Source of the DNA: Hyphomicrobiales bacterium
GTDB lineage: Bacteria; Pseudomonadota; Alphaproteobacteria; Rhizobiales; Xanthobacteraceae
DNA length: 64,000 bases
Reading direction: 5' to 3'
Assembly: GCA_003169835.1 (NCBI GenBank)
Contig: PNAI01000016.1
Span: forward strand, 62,001 to 126,000
The notes beneath the pieces are model-generated. The model ran no database searches. It worked only from the letters and a program-made list of their open reading frames with translations, and was not told the DNA's origin. Made by a program: the position numbers and the translations under genes. Of the stretch, positions 36,916 through 46,785 are shown in pieces. Position 1 is the stretch's first letter, and each line of letters begins with the position of its first letter.

Positions 36916-38616
36916 TTACTTTTTGTCTTTCTGCGCCTGCTTTTCTTTGCGCGCGGGGCCGTAATCGGGATCGTCCTCCAGCGTGCGCATTTCGGTGTTC
37001 ATCGGAACATCGCTGCGGCGGCGCTGCCGGCACCATTCGCCGGTCTGCCAGTATTCGCTTTTCACCGCGAGTTGAGCCTGGCGTTCGAGGTGCTCGTTCC
37101 ACTCGCCGAGATCATAACCATACCACGGCATTTCGGGGCGCAATTTCGGCAGGCCGAGACTTTCCCAAATCCCCTTGGCGGCTTCCATGTATTCACGCTT
37201 GGGCAACGAGATCGGCGGGAAGGTCTCCTTGAGCGTCGCATCGATGAGCACGGCTGAGTCCTCGTTGTCGATCAGGCTGCGTGGGCCGTGGCCCTCGTCC
37301 TTGTGCTTGAGCATTTCCACGTCGCGATGCGGCTTGCAGCGATACGACATGGCCCAGAAGATCGCATCGGAGTTGTCAGCATCTATATCCTTGTCGACGG
37401 CCACGACCCATTTGCCTTCGGCGCGGCGGAATGACGCAACGCCGTAGAGCGCACGCCAGATCTCGGTGCGCTTGGTGTTCCGCTCGAACTGGATCACGAT
37501 CAATTTATGCAGCGATGTCAGCGGCTCGTGCGTGGTCACTTTGACGATGCCCTGGATGCCGAGGTTGTTCTTGAGATGCAGCATCTGGGCGGCTTCGTAA
37601 GCCGGGCGTTTGATGCAGCTCGACTCCGACGGCGTCACCTGGCTTACCCACGAGGTCATGATCGCGTTCTTTTTGCGGGTGATAGCGGTGACGTCGAGCA
37701 CGCCATTGTATTCCTGCAGATTGACGTGGCCGTGAGACTCGCCGAATGGCGCTTCGGGTTCGAGAAATTCAGTCGAGACGAAGCCCTCGATGATGATCTC
37801 GGCTTCGGCCGGAACCATGAGATCGACGGTCTTGCATTTGACGACGTTGAGCGGCTGGCCGATCAAACCACCTGTAATGTCGAGTTCGTCGTAAATCTCC
37901 GGCACCTTTTGGACTGCGGTGTAGGAGACCGCCGGCGGACAGCCGAGAACGACCGCGCAGGGCATCGGCTGGCCTTTTTCCTTCCACTTCGCCCAGTGCA
38001 TGTAGCCGCCGGTGCGCAGCTCGATGGATGGATTCATGCCCATGCGATCGGGCGCTTTGATCATGCCCCGGTAGTTGCCCATGTTCTGGATGCCGGTGTC
38101 GGGATCGATGGTGATGAAATGGCTCGACGTGGTGTAGGGCGCGTTGTCCCAGCCGGGCGTTGAGATCGGAACCGGAATGGCGTCGAGGCCGTTGCCGTTT
38201 CGCAGGTCGGCGTCCTGATAGACGATCTCCTGGCAGGGTGCGTCCTTGACCATGCGCGGTTTGAGCGGATTGCTCATCGCCTTGATCCAGCGGTCGCGGA
38301 TCTCTTCGATCTTGCATCCCATGCCGATCGAATAAATCTGGTTGTTGCCGGCAAGGCCGCAAACCAGCACCGGTATGTCGTACTTGCGGCCCTTGCTGTC
38401 GTGAACGTTGGTGAAAAGAAAAGCGCGCCGGTCTTCGGGCGGGATGCCGCCGCGGAATTGCCAGCGCACCAGCGGGTGCATTTCGGTGTCTTTGTTGATC
38501 GGGCGGTCGATTTCGATCAACAAGCCCGCCTTGCGCAGCGCCGCAATATGCTCGTGCAGATCGGGGTAGGTGCGGTTGGGAGCGCTCGTCGCACGTTCGG
38601 CAGCCGACATGGCCAT
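36916..38616 (-). CDS. UbiD family (de)carboxylase
   Basis: A 566-residue member of the prenylated-FMN-dependent decarboxylases. The start MAMSAAERATSAPNRTYPDL at 38616 follows GAGGAAC by 8 bases; the track start at 38676 is too long. Conserved segments include NMGNYRGMIKAPDRMGMNPS, CAVVLGCPPAVSYTAVQKVP and EAPFGESHGHVNLQEYN, the last with the Glu of the Glu-Arg-Glu catalytic group. Such enzymes reversibly (de)carboxylate aromatic or unsaturated acids and need the UbiX flavin prenyltransferase, which is not in this window. Placement beside a CoA ligase and a NitT-type transporter suggests aromatic acid catabolism rather than ubiquinone synthesis. Confidence 0.93.
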   Translation of the reverse strand: MAMSAAERATSAPNRTYPDLHEHIAALRKAGLLIEIDRPINKDTEMHPLVRWQFRGGIPPEDRRAFLFTNVHDSKGRKYDIPVLVCGLAGNNQIYSIGMGCKIEEIRDRWIKAMSNPLKPRMVKDAPCQEIVYQDADLRNGNGLDAIPVPISTPGWDNAPYTTSSHFITIDPDTGIQNMGNYRGMIKAPDRMGMNPSIELRTGGYMHWAKWKEKGQPMPCAVVLGCPPAVSYTAVQKVPEIYDELDITGGLIGQPLNVVKCKTVDLMVPAEAEIIIEGFVSTEFLEPEAPFGESHGHVNLQEYNGVLDVTAITRKKNAIMTSWVSQVTPSESSCIKRPAYEAAQMLHLKNNLGIQGIVKVTTHEPLTSLHKLIVIQFERNTKRTEIWRALYGVASFRRAEGKWVVAVDKDIDADNSDAIFWAMSYRCKPHRDVEMLKHKDEGHGPRSLIDNEDSAVLIDATLKETFPPISLPKREYMEAAKGIWESLGLPKLRPEMPWYGYDLGEWNEHLERQAQLAVKSEYWQTGEWCRQRRRSDVPMNTEMRTLEDDPDYGPARKEKQAQKDKK

Positions 38617-38767
38617 AACAATGTTCCTCGTTATTGTTGGTGTTTTATCGGATGAGGATCGCGAACCCCAACCCATTTAAAGCCTACAAGAACGCGTCTG
38701 ACGGTCAAGCAGCGAGCCTCGTGCGAGGCGGCCATCGCGGTATGCATCGTATGCAGTGTTGCCGGGC

Positions 38768-40318
38768 TTAAGGCGTCGGTGCGGAAGCGGACATGCGTTC
38801 GATCGCGATGCGAGCGACCTGGCTGCGCTGTGTCTTGCCGTTGGCGTTCTTCGGCAGTTGCTCGAACGCCAAGACGCGGTGGGGAAATTTGAAAGGTGCG
38901 ATACGGCCGGAAAGGGCACTCGCGAGGCTCTTTTCGTTCGTCTGCTTGCTGACTGCGCCGGTGCGCCAGACCACGGCCGCACCAATTTTGTTGCCAATCT
39001 CGCGATCGGGGATCGGAAAGACGCAAGCCTCTTCGAATTCGCCCAGGCCCAGGATGGCGTCTTCGAGTTCGCGCGGTGCGATTAGTACGCCCTTGCTTTT
39101 GAAGCAGTCGTCGGCGCGGCCGACGATGTAGACATAGCCATCCTTGTCCATGCGGGCGAGATCGGAAGTGACGAAGTAGTTTTCGTGCACGGCGGCGCGT
39201 GTCTGCGCTTCGTCGCCGAGGTAGCCGAGGAAGAAGCCGGGATAGTCGAAGCCAAAGGCGAGTGTGCCTGTGCTTTCGGCCGGAAGCTGCGCGAGGTTGT
39301 CGTCAAGGATCGCGGCGCGCGCGCCCCAAGTCTTGCCGGTCGAGCCGGCGCGCTTTTTGATTCCGGGGCCGTCGCCAATCACCATCTGCGCTTCGGAAAT
39401 TCCGTAGTGCTCCCAGATCGGACAGCCGATGCGGGCCTGCCATTCGTTGCGCACGGAATCCTCCAGCGGCTCGCCGGTGGAATTGGCGCCGCGCAGCGAA
39501 TTCAAGTCGAAGCGCTTTTCGATGCCGGGCGTGCCGAGGATGCGTCGATATAGTGTGGCGACGCTATGGAGCAACGTCACGCGGTCGCGTTCGATGGTTT
39601 GTAAAATGCGCTCGGGGCTGGCGCGGTCCTCCATGACGGCGCCAATGGTGCCGTTACGCAGGGGAAAGAGCATGTTGTGGCCGAGTGCACTGATGAAGCT
39701 CCATTCGCCGGTGGCGAGGACGACGTCGTTTGCCTGCGGCGGCACGCGTGCACGGTTGGAATCGCCGAGCGCTTCGAGCCAGCGATGCGCGTGCACAATT
39801 CCTTTCGGCCTTCCGGTGGTGCCGGAGGTGAACACGATCAGTGCGGGCGTGTCGCGACTTGTGTCGAAAGCGGGTGGGGTGGCAGAGTTTGCGTTGAGTT
39901 TCTTGCCGCTCAAATCAGAAAGCCCTTCGTGGGTCACGACAAGACGAAGAGCATTGGGCTTGAGGCCTGCTATGGCCGGGTCGTCGTGCAGGCTTTCGGC
40001 CAGCAGAAAGAATCTCGGGTCGGACAGCGCAACGATATGTGCCAATTCGCTTTGGCCGAATTGCGAGTTCTGCAGGACCGGAACGGCGCCGACCCAGATC
40101 ACCGCGAGCAAAGCTGCGGCGAATTCCACGGAATTCGTCATGCGCAGGAGGATTTTGTCGCCGGGCTTCACTCCTACGCTCAGGAGATCGGCCACGATCA
40201 GGAAGACCATGCGCTGGAACGCGGCGTTGCTGACCGGCCCTTGCGCGGCGAGAAATGCGTTGCGATCCGCACGCGCTCCTTCGCGGCCAAGACGCAATGC
40301 GACTTCGGCGAGATTCAT
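38768..40318 (-). CDS. AMP-forming acyl-CoA synthetase, benzoate-CoA-ligase-like
   Basis: A 516-residue adenylate-forming enzyme that activates a carboxylic acid to its CoA thioester. The P-loop motif VFTSGTTGRPKGIVHAHRW, the adenine/aryl segment IWEHYGISEAQMVIGDG, YVYIVGRADDCFKSKGVLIAPRELEDA (hinge) and the C-terminal Lys in KNANGKTQRSQVAR are all present. The PGDKILLRMTNSVEFAAALLAVIWVGAVPV opening is like benzoate-CoA ligases. It follows the enoyl-CoA hydratase-like gene by only 12 bases and precedes ubiD by 151, so a common operon is likely. Confidence 0.92.
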   Translation of the reverse strand: MNLAEVALRLGREGARADRNAFLAAQGPVSNAAFQRMVFLIVADLLSVGVKPGDKILLRMTNSVEFAAALLAVIWVGAVPVLQNSQFGQSELAHIVALSDPRFFLLAESLHDDPAIAGLKPNALRLVVTHEGLSDLSGKKLNANSATPPAFDTSRDTPALIVFTSGTTGRPKGIVHAHRWLEALGDSNRARVPPQANDVVLATGEWSFISALGHNMLFPLRNGTIGAVMEDRASPERILQTIERDRVTLLHSVATLYRRILGTPGIEKRFDLNSLRGANSTGEPLEDSVRNEWQARIGCPIWEHYGISEAQMVIGDGPGIKKRAGSTGKTWGARAAILDDNLAQLPAESTGTLAFGFDYPGFFLGYLGDEAQTRAAVHENYFVTSDLARMDKDGYVYIVGRADDCFKSKGVLIAPRELEDAILGLGEFEEACVFPIPDREIGNKIGAAVVWRTGAVSKQTNEKSLASALSGRIAPFKFPHRVLAFEQLPKNANGKTQRSQVARIAIERMSASAPTP

Positions 40319-40330
40319 CGCTTTAAGTCC

Positions 40331-41212
40331 TCAAGCTCCGTAGCCCGGTCCGCGATAGGTGGGTTTGCGCTTATCGAGAAAGGCGCGGATGCCTTCGCGG
40401 CAATCGGCGGTGCGGGTGATCTCCATCACTGCATCGAGTTCGGCCTGCGCCCCCTCGGCATTTTTGTTGTGATCCCAGTAGCGGCGCACCAGCGCCTTGG
40501 CGTGGCGCACGGAGAGGAATGGCGCGCTCGCAATGCGGCCGGCGATCTTGAATACTTCTTCCATGAGCTTGTCGTGCGGGTACACGCGTTCCACAAGGCC
40601 GATGCGTTCGGCTTCCGCGGCGTCGATGATCTCGCCAGTCAGGATCATTTCCATGGCGCGGCCTAGGCCCACGAATTTTGGAAGGTTGCGCGCTCCGCCC
40701 GACTCCGGCACGAAGCCGGCTGGCACCGCGACCTCGCCGAGCTTTGCTTTGTCCGATGCGTATCTGATGTCGCAGGCGGTCGCGAGCTCAAGCCCGATGC
40801 CGACCGCGGGGCCGTTGATGGCGGCGATGGTCACCGCCTGGAGTTCCTCGAGCTTGCGGATGGCGCGCTGGATCACGACGTGGCGCAGGTCGTTGAAGAA
40901 ATAATTCGCCAGTTCCTTGTAAGGGCCAAAGTCGCCGAAGTCGTGCTCGTTGTCGAGCGCGCCCAAGGGCGCGGCTTCCGAACGGAGATCGCCGCCGGCT
41001 GAGAAGCCGCGGCCTTCGCCGGTGATGATGACCACTCGCAAACGATCATCGCGGCGGATCTGATCGAGAATGAGATCGAGCTCGACGCGCATGCGAACAT
41101 CGATGGCATTGAGCGCTTCGGGGCGGGAGAGCGTGATCAGTCCGATGCAATTGTCGTCGGGCGCGTTCGGTGGCGCCTGCACGGACCATTTCAATGTCTT
41201 GAATTCAAACAT
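40331..41212 (-). CDS. crotonase-family enoyl-CoA hydratase/hydrolase, atypical active site
   Basis: A 293-residue crotonase-fold enzyme. Oxyanion-hole segments are GEGRGFSAGGDLRSE and NGPAVGIGLELATACDIRYA. By hand alignment the first catalytic Glu of rat crotonase (E144) is kept (GLE), but the second (E164) aligns with Ala in GEVAVPAGFVPESGG. The enzyme may thus be an isomerase, hydrolase or specialised hydratase. An insertion with NEHDFGDFGPYKELANYF follows the oxyanion-hole region. It is the first gene of a minus-strand run continuing with a CoA ligase 12 bases on. Its C-terminus ends RKPTYRGPGYGA, as in several aromatic-CoA pathway members. Confidence 0.9.
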   Translation of the reverse strand: MFEFKTLKWSVQAPPNAPDDNCIGLITLSRPEALNAIDVRMRVELDLILDQIRRDDRLRVVIITGEGRGFSAGGDLRSEAAPLGALDNEHDFGDFGPYKELANYFFNDLRHVVIQRAIRKLEELQAVTIAAINGPAVGIGLELATACDIRYASDKAKLGEVAVPAGFVPESGGARNLPKFVGLGRAMEMILTGEIIDAAEAERIGLVERVYPHDKLMEEVFKIAGRIASAPFLSVRHAKALVRRYWDHNKNAEGAQAELDAVMEITRTADCREGIRAFLDKRKPTYRGPGYGA

Positions 41213-41509
41213 CGGCCTCTCCCTTCAACCGCCCGGTCTATGATCTCAACCGCTGCCGCGTGTCGAGACGCGCGTGCCATCATTATGATGGATTTCCCGC
41301 TGCCGGAAACAGAGCAGCCATGCGGGGATGTTGCCCTTGATCGTACCGGTTGCAAAGCGCATGGCCTACCCGACATTTGAGCAGATTTTACCGGGCCTGG
41401 CGGTCGTGTCGTCAGGGCCGTCGCACCTGTGACGAAACTCGCATTGCGTCTGGGTATTGCGATGGTGCAACATTCCGAGAACGGCTGAGTAAAAGAGGTG
41501 GGCTTGAAG

Positions 41510-42520
41510 ATGGAAAATTCATTCGGGCGCGGTCGGCTCTTTCATTTTGCGAGCGGCGTGGTTGGCGCGCTGCTGGCGGCAGTCTTTGTGATCGGGCAAG
41601 CGAATGCGCAGGCCTATCCGTCGCGGCCGGTGAAGGTGATCGTTCCATTTGGGGCGGGCTCGGCGAGCGACATCACGGCGCGGCTGCTCATGGAAAAGCT
41701 CGGCGAAAGCATGGGCGCAAATTTTGTGGTCGAGAACAGGGTCGGCGCGGGCGGCAATATCGGGACCGATGCGGTGGCCAAGGCCGATCCGGACGGCTAC
41801 ACGCTGGCCTACTCGGCGATCGGGCCGCTTGCGATCAACAAGACGCTGTTTGCGAAGATGCCGTACGATCCGGAAACCGATCTTGAGCCGATCTCGCTCT
41901 CTGCGGTACTGCCCAATCTGCTGGTGATCAATCCAAAGATCATTCCGGTCAAGAACGTCCAGGAGTTCATCGCGTATGCCAAAGCGCACCCTGACCAGAT
42001 CAACTATTCGTCGATCGGAATCGGAAGCTCGCAGCACCTCGCTGCGGTGCAGTTCGAGCTGGCAGCGGGCATAAAAATGAAGCACGTGCCATACCGGGGC
42101 GGGCCGCAGATGATGACCGATCTCATCAAAGGCGAAGTTCCGGTTACCTTCCAGAATATTCCGACGGTGCTTGGCCCGCTCGGAACCGGGCAGGTGAAAG
42201 TCCTGGCGATTACCACCGCGAAACGAAACAAGGTTCTCCCGGATGTTCCGACGATGCAGGAAGAAGGCGTCAAGAATTTCAATTCCTCTGCCTGGTTCGG
42301 ATTTGTTGCCCCCAAGGGAACGCCGGCGGCAATTGTCGACAAGCTCAACGCAGAGACGGTCAAGGCGCTGTCCGATCCGACTTTAAGCAAGCGCATGATC
42401 GAGATCGGTGCTGAACCCAGCCCGATGTCGCGGGCGGAATTCAAGGCGTTTATCGCGGCCGAAGTGGCGAAATGGCGCAAGGTGATCGAGGACTCGGGCG
42501 TGGCCAAGGTCGATCAGTAA
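41510..42520 (+). CDS. Bug/TctC-family tripartite tricarboxylate receptor
   Basis: A 336-residue periplasmic binding protein. ATG 41510 follows AGAGG; the track uses a GTG 12 bases upstream. A signal peptide (LFHFASGVVGALLAAVFVIGQANA) precedes QAYPSRPVKVIVPFGAGSASDITARLL and VENRVGAGGNIGTDAVAKADPDGYTL, the Bug ligand loops. No permease is near. It precedes a UbiD-family gene on the same strand (186-base gap) and is divergent from the ECH-CoA ligase run, so it likely captures a related acid or acts in sensing it. Confidence 0.92.
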   Translation: MENSFGRGRLFHFASGVVGALLAAVFVIGQANAQAYPSRPVKVIVPFGAGSASDITARLLMEKLGESMGANFVVENRVGAGGNIGTDAVAKADPDGYTLAYSAIGPLAINKTLFAKMPYDPETDLEPISLSAVLPNLLVINPKIIPVKNVQEFIAYAKAHPDQINYSSIGIGSSQHLAAVQFELAAGIKMKHVPYRGGPQMMTDLIKGEVPVTFQNIPTVLGPLGTGQVKVLAITTAKRNKVLPDVPTMQEEGVKNFNSSAWFGFVAPKGTPAAIVDKLNAETVKALSDPTLSKRMIEIGAEPSPMSRAEFKAFIAAEVAKWRKVIEDSGVAKVDQ

Positions 42521-42706
42521 GCAGCGCTTAAACGTTATTGCTCCAGCCCTGCACAATCCGCGGGCTAGCCCCGCGTCTGCCCCGAACGCGCTATGCGGGC
42601 GAAACATAGCGGTGAGCGAAGAAGAAATGTTAGGACAATAGCAGGCCTCGGCTATCAGCCGGTTTTGAGGCATCAAAAGACGTAACAACGGGAGGAGTGA
42701 GATCTC

Positions 42707-44245
42707 ATGCATGGAACATCAGGAGCCGCTGCGCCGGCAGAGAAGGACACTCGCGTGCAATTCGGCGACATGCGCGGGTGGATCGCGGCGCTGAAAAAAG
42801 AAGGCGAGCTGCACGAGATCAACACGGAAGTGGATTGGGATTGCGAGCTCGGCACGGTTACGCGGCGCGTGTTCGGCAATGGCGACGGCCCGGCGCTGAT
42901 GTTCAACAACATCAAGGATTACAACAAAGGCGGACGCTGCACGCAGCTGTTCACCGGTGGGCTTTCAAATTATTCACGCGTCGCCATGATGTTCGGGCTG
43001 CCGAAGAACGCGCCGATCACGGATTTGGTCAAAGCCGCGCGCAAGGCTTACGCGAGCCGCGTGCCGCCGGTGACGGTGAAGACCGGACCGGTGAAGGAGA
43101 ATATCCTCAAGGGCAACGACATCGATCTGTTCGAGTTTCCCGTGCCGCGCTGGCACCGGCTCGACGGCGGGCGCTACATCAACACGATGCAAGGCTCGGT
43201 GACGCGCGATCCGGTTTCCGGCCGCATGAACGTCGGCATCTATCGCGGCATGATCGGTAAGAAGGACACCATTCCGGTTCTGCTATGGCGGCCGCAGAAT
43301 TGGGGCCAGGACATGCAGAAATATTCCGACAAACATCAGGAGATGCCGGTTGCGTTCATCTATGGCTGGGAGCCGTGCCTGCCGTTTTGCGCGTCTTCTC
43401 CGATTCCACCGGATGTTTCCGAATATGACGTGATGGGCGCCGTGCGCGGCGCGCCGGTGGAGTTGGTCGATTGTGAAACGGTGCCGCTGCAAGTGCCGGC
43501 CACCGCCGAGATGGTGGTCGAGGGCTGGATTTCGTCCGATCCGGCGACGTTCGAAATGGAAGGGCCGTTCGGCGAATACACCGGCTATTTCGGCGGCGAT
43601 CAGGCGCCCAAGCATCGCGTGCGCGTGACCTGTATTACACATCGCAACAAGCCGATCTTCCGCGGCACGCTCGAAGGTACCATGCCGAAGATGCTCAACG
43701 AGAATTCCATTATGAGCTCGGTGCAGCGCGCGGCGCTGGCGTGGAACATTCTGGAGCGCTCGGGCGTTCCGGGCGTGACCGACGTGCATTGTCCGCCCGC
43801 CAACAACGGCACAACGCTCATCATCCAACTGCGCCAGACCTATCGCGGGCAGGCCAAGCAGGCGGCCGCCGCGATCTGGGGCTCGAGTGCCGCGCACCTG
43901 CGGTACAAGAATATCTGGGTGGTGGACGAGGACATCGACATCCACGACTACGGCGCGCTCGATTGGGCGTTTGCATATCGGGTCAATGCTGCGGAAGACG
44001 ACATCGTGTTCTTTCCCGGCACGTTCGGCTCGGCGCTCGATCCGAGCACGCGGCTCAAATACCGCAACACGTCCATGTATGGCACGGGCAAATGGTGCCG
44101 CGTGCTGATCGACGCCACCGTCAATCTCGATTTCGAGCCGGAAGAAAATTACGGCGGCAAGCGCTATCCGCCGATGGTCATTCCAGAGAAGCAGGACATG
44201 GATTTGGTGGAGAGGCGCTGGAAGGATTACGGCTTCAAGGACTGA
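42707..44245 (+). CDS. UbiD family (de)carboxylase, second copy
   Basis: A 512-residue UbiD-fold protein with a strong Shine-Dalgarno (GGGAGGAG). Conserved parts include FGDMRGWIAALKKEGELHEI, NVGIYRGMIGKKDTIPV, EMEGPFGEYTGYFGGDQAP (with the catalytic Glu) and PGVTDVHCPPANNGTTLIIQL. It clearly differs from the UbiD at 36916 in length and sequence, so the two are distinct paralogues, probably with different substrates. A Bug receptor lies upstream and a good intrinsic terminator follows 25 bases after the stop. Confidence 0.93.
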   Translation: MHGTSGAAAPAEKDTRVQFGDMRGWIAALKKEGELHEINTEVDWDCELGTVTRRVFGNGDGPALMFNNIKDYNKGGRCTQLFTGGLSNYSRVAMMFGLPKNAPITDLVKAARKAYASRVPPVTVKTGPVKENILKGNDIDLFEFPVPRWHRLDGGRYINTMQGSVTRDPVSGRMNVGIYRGMIGKKDTIPVLLWRPQNWGQDMQKYSDKHQEMPVAFIYGWEPCLPFCASSPIPPDVSEYDVMGAVRGAPVELVDCETVPLQVPATAEMVVEGWISSDPATFEMEGPFGEYTGYFGGDQAPKHRVRVTCITHRNKPIFRGTLEGTMPKMLNENSIMSSVQRAALAWNILERSGVPGVTDVHCPPANNGTTLIIQLRQTYRGQAKQAAAAIWGSSAAHLRYKNIWVVDEDIDIHDYGALDWAFAYRVNAAEDDIVFFPGTFGSALDPSTRLKYRNTSMYGTGKWCRVLIDATVNLDFEPEENYGGKRYPPMVIPEKQDMDLVERRWKDYGFKD

Positions 44246-44270
44246 GCGGTCTCATTGGACGGTATGTATG

Positions 44271-44303
44271 GGGTGGGCAACGGAATCGTTGCTCACCCTT
44301 TTT
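44271..44303 (+). terminator. intrinsic terminator after ubiD-like gene
   Basis: GGGTGGGCAACG, loop GAAT, CGTTGCTCACCC: a 12-bp stem with one G-U pair, followed by TTTTT. It lies 25 bases after the UbiD stop and separates it from the opposing tRNA gene. Confidence 0.85.
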
Positions 44304-44331
44304 GTCGATCGATCACACGGTGATGAGTGGA

Positions 44332-44408
<77 letters not shown>

Positions 44409-44581
44409 GGGATCAAGGCATTTGATAGCCGATAGGCGTGGATGCAGCAACGGCGGGTTGTCATCTCGCGGTGGCTTGAGCGCGAATACACCGTGCACAA
44501 GCCGTGGCTGTCACCCCATTTGACGTTCTATAGTGCACTCTACGAATAGGCGCGCGCTCAAAGGAGCCGGAGGAAACCCCT

Positions 44582-45802
<1,221 letters not shown>

Positions 45803-45832
45803 TTTGTTTTTTTTGAAACCCGCTTACGCGAT

Positions 45833-46678
45833 TTAAGATTGCGTATGCAAGCACAGCGCTGCGAGTCGATCGACCATGGCGCTGTTGGGATCGGGCAGCG
45901 CATCGACGATGGTGAAGTGGTTGGTGCCGGCAATCGCTTCGTAGCGCGTTGTGGCGCCGCGCGCGCGCCAAGTTTCTGCGATGATCTGGCTCTGGCGCAA
46001 GAATTCGGACGATTCCAGCGAGCCTACGACCGCATCGAAGACACAAGTCTTGGCGACCGGCCATTGCAGTGGCGAAACGCGGCGCGCGAGCGCTGCATCG
46101 AGCTTGAGCTCCTGGTTCATCGAAACGTGAATGAGCGGCTCCAGGTCGAAGACGCCGGAAATCGAATAGCCAGCGGGCACAAGGTCGGCGGGGGCGTCGG
46201 CAGCGATCGACTTCCAATCGGTGGCGGCCATGCAGGCGGCAAGATGTCCGCCGGCCGAATGGCCGTAGACCATGATGCGCTGGCCGAAGCGGCGCCAGAG
46301 GTAAAGGCAGGCCTGGCGGATCTGCGAAATGATGTCGGCGATGCTGACTTGCGGGCACAGGTCGTAACCGGCGAGCGCGACGGCGACGCCGTGCGCATTG
46401 AGCCCGCTCGCCATGTGACTGAACATCGAAGGATCGAGCGAGCGCCAATAGCCGCCGTGCACGAACATCGCGAGCGGCGTGGTTCCGCTGCCCTCGGGGA
46501 AGAACAGGTCGACATACTGTCGCGGACTCGCGCCATAGGACATGCCAAGCGCGCAGCCTTCCTCCGCGCTGGCTTTTGCCCGGTAGTCGGCAGCTTCGCG
46601 CTGCCAGCGGGCAAAAATCTCAGTATGCTCCGGCACGCGCGCGCGGTTGTTGTATTCGACCTCGTAATCAATCGGCAT
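45833..46678 (-). CDS. alpha/beta hydrolase, arylformamidase-like
   Basis: A 281-residue hydrolase. ATG 46678 (MPIDYEVEYNNRARVPEH) is chosen because GGGAG sits 7 bases upstream; the track start adds 27 residues. Features are the HGGYW oxyanion motif (FVHGGYWRSLDPSMF), the nucleophile GHSAGGHLAA, an acid in the ESSEF region and the His in GTNHFTIVDAL. HGGYW plus GHSAGG is the pattern of bacterial kynurenine formamidase-like esterases. There are no tryptophan-pathway genes adjacent apart from gcdH, so esterase is the safer call. Confidence 0.85.
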   Translation of the reverse strand: MPIDYEVEYNNRARVPEHTEIFARWQREAADYRAKASAEEGCALGMSYGASPRQYVDLFFPEGSGTTPLAMFVHGGYWRSLDPSMFSHMASGLNAHGVAVALAGYDLCPQVSIADIISQIRQACLYLWRRFGQRIMVYGHSAGGHLAACMAATDWKSIAADAPADLVPAGYSISGVFDLEPLIHVSMNQELKLDAALARRVSPLQWPVAKTCVFDAVVGSLESSEFLRQSQIIAETWRARGATTRYEAIAGTNHFTIVDALPDPNSAMVDRLAALCLHTQS

Positions 46679-46785
46679 GCCCAGCTCCCGACTCACGGGC
46701 CGCAGATTGGGGTAAGAGGGCACCGCGGGCAAGTAAATATGCGAGGCCGATTGTTCCAATATGAGCGGGGCGTTATGAGTTGCCC

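Noticed and set aside
34936-37257. 773-residue plus-strand ORF
   Set aside because: It is antisense to the ABC permease, ATPase, binding protein and ubiD genes, which all show clear family motifs. The ORF has low-complexity, Arg/Asp/Gly-rich sequence typical of antisense frames in GC-rich DNA.
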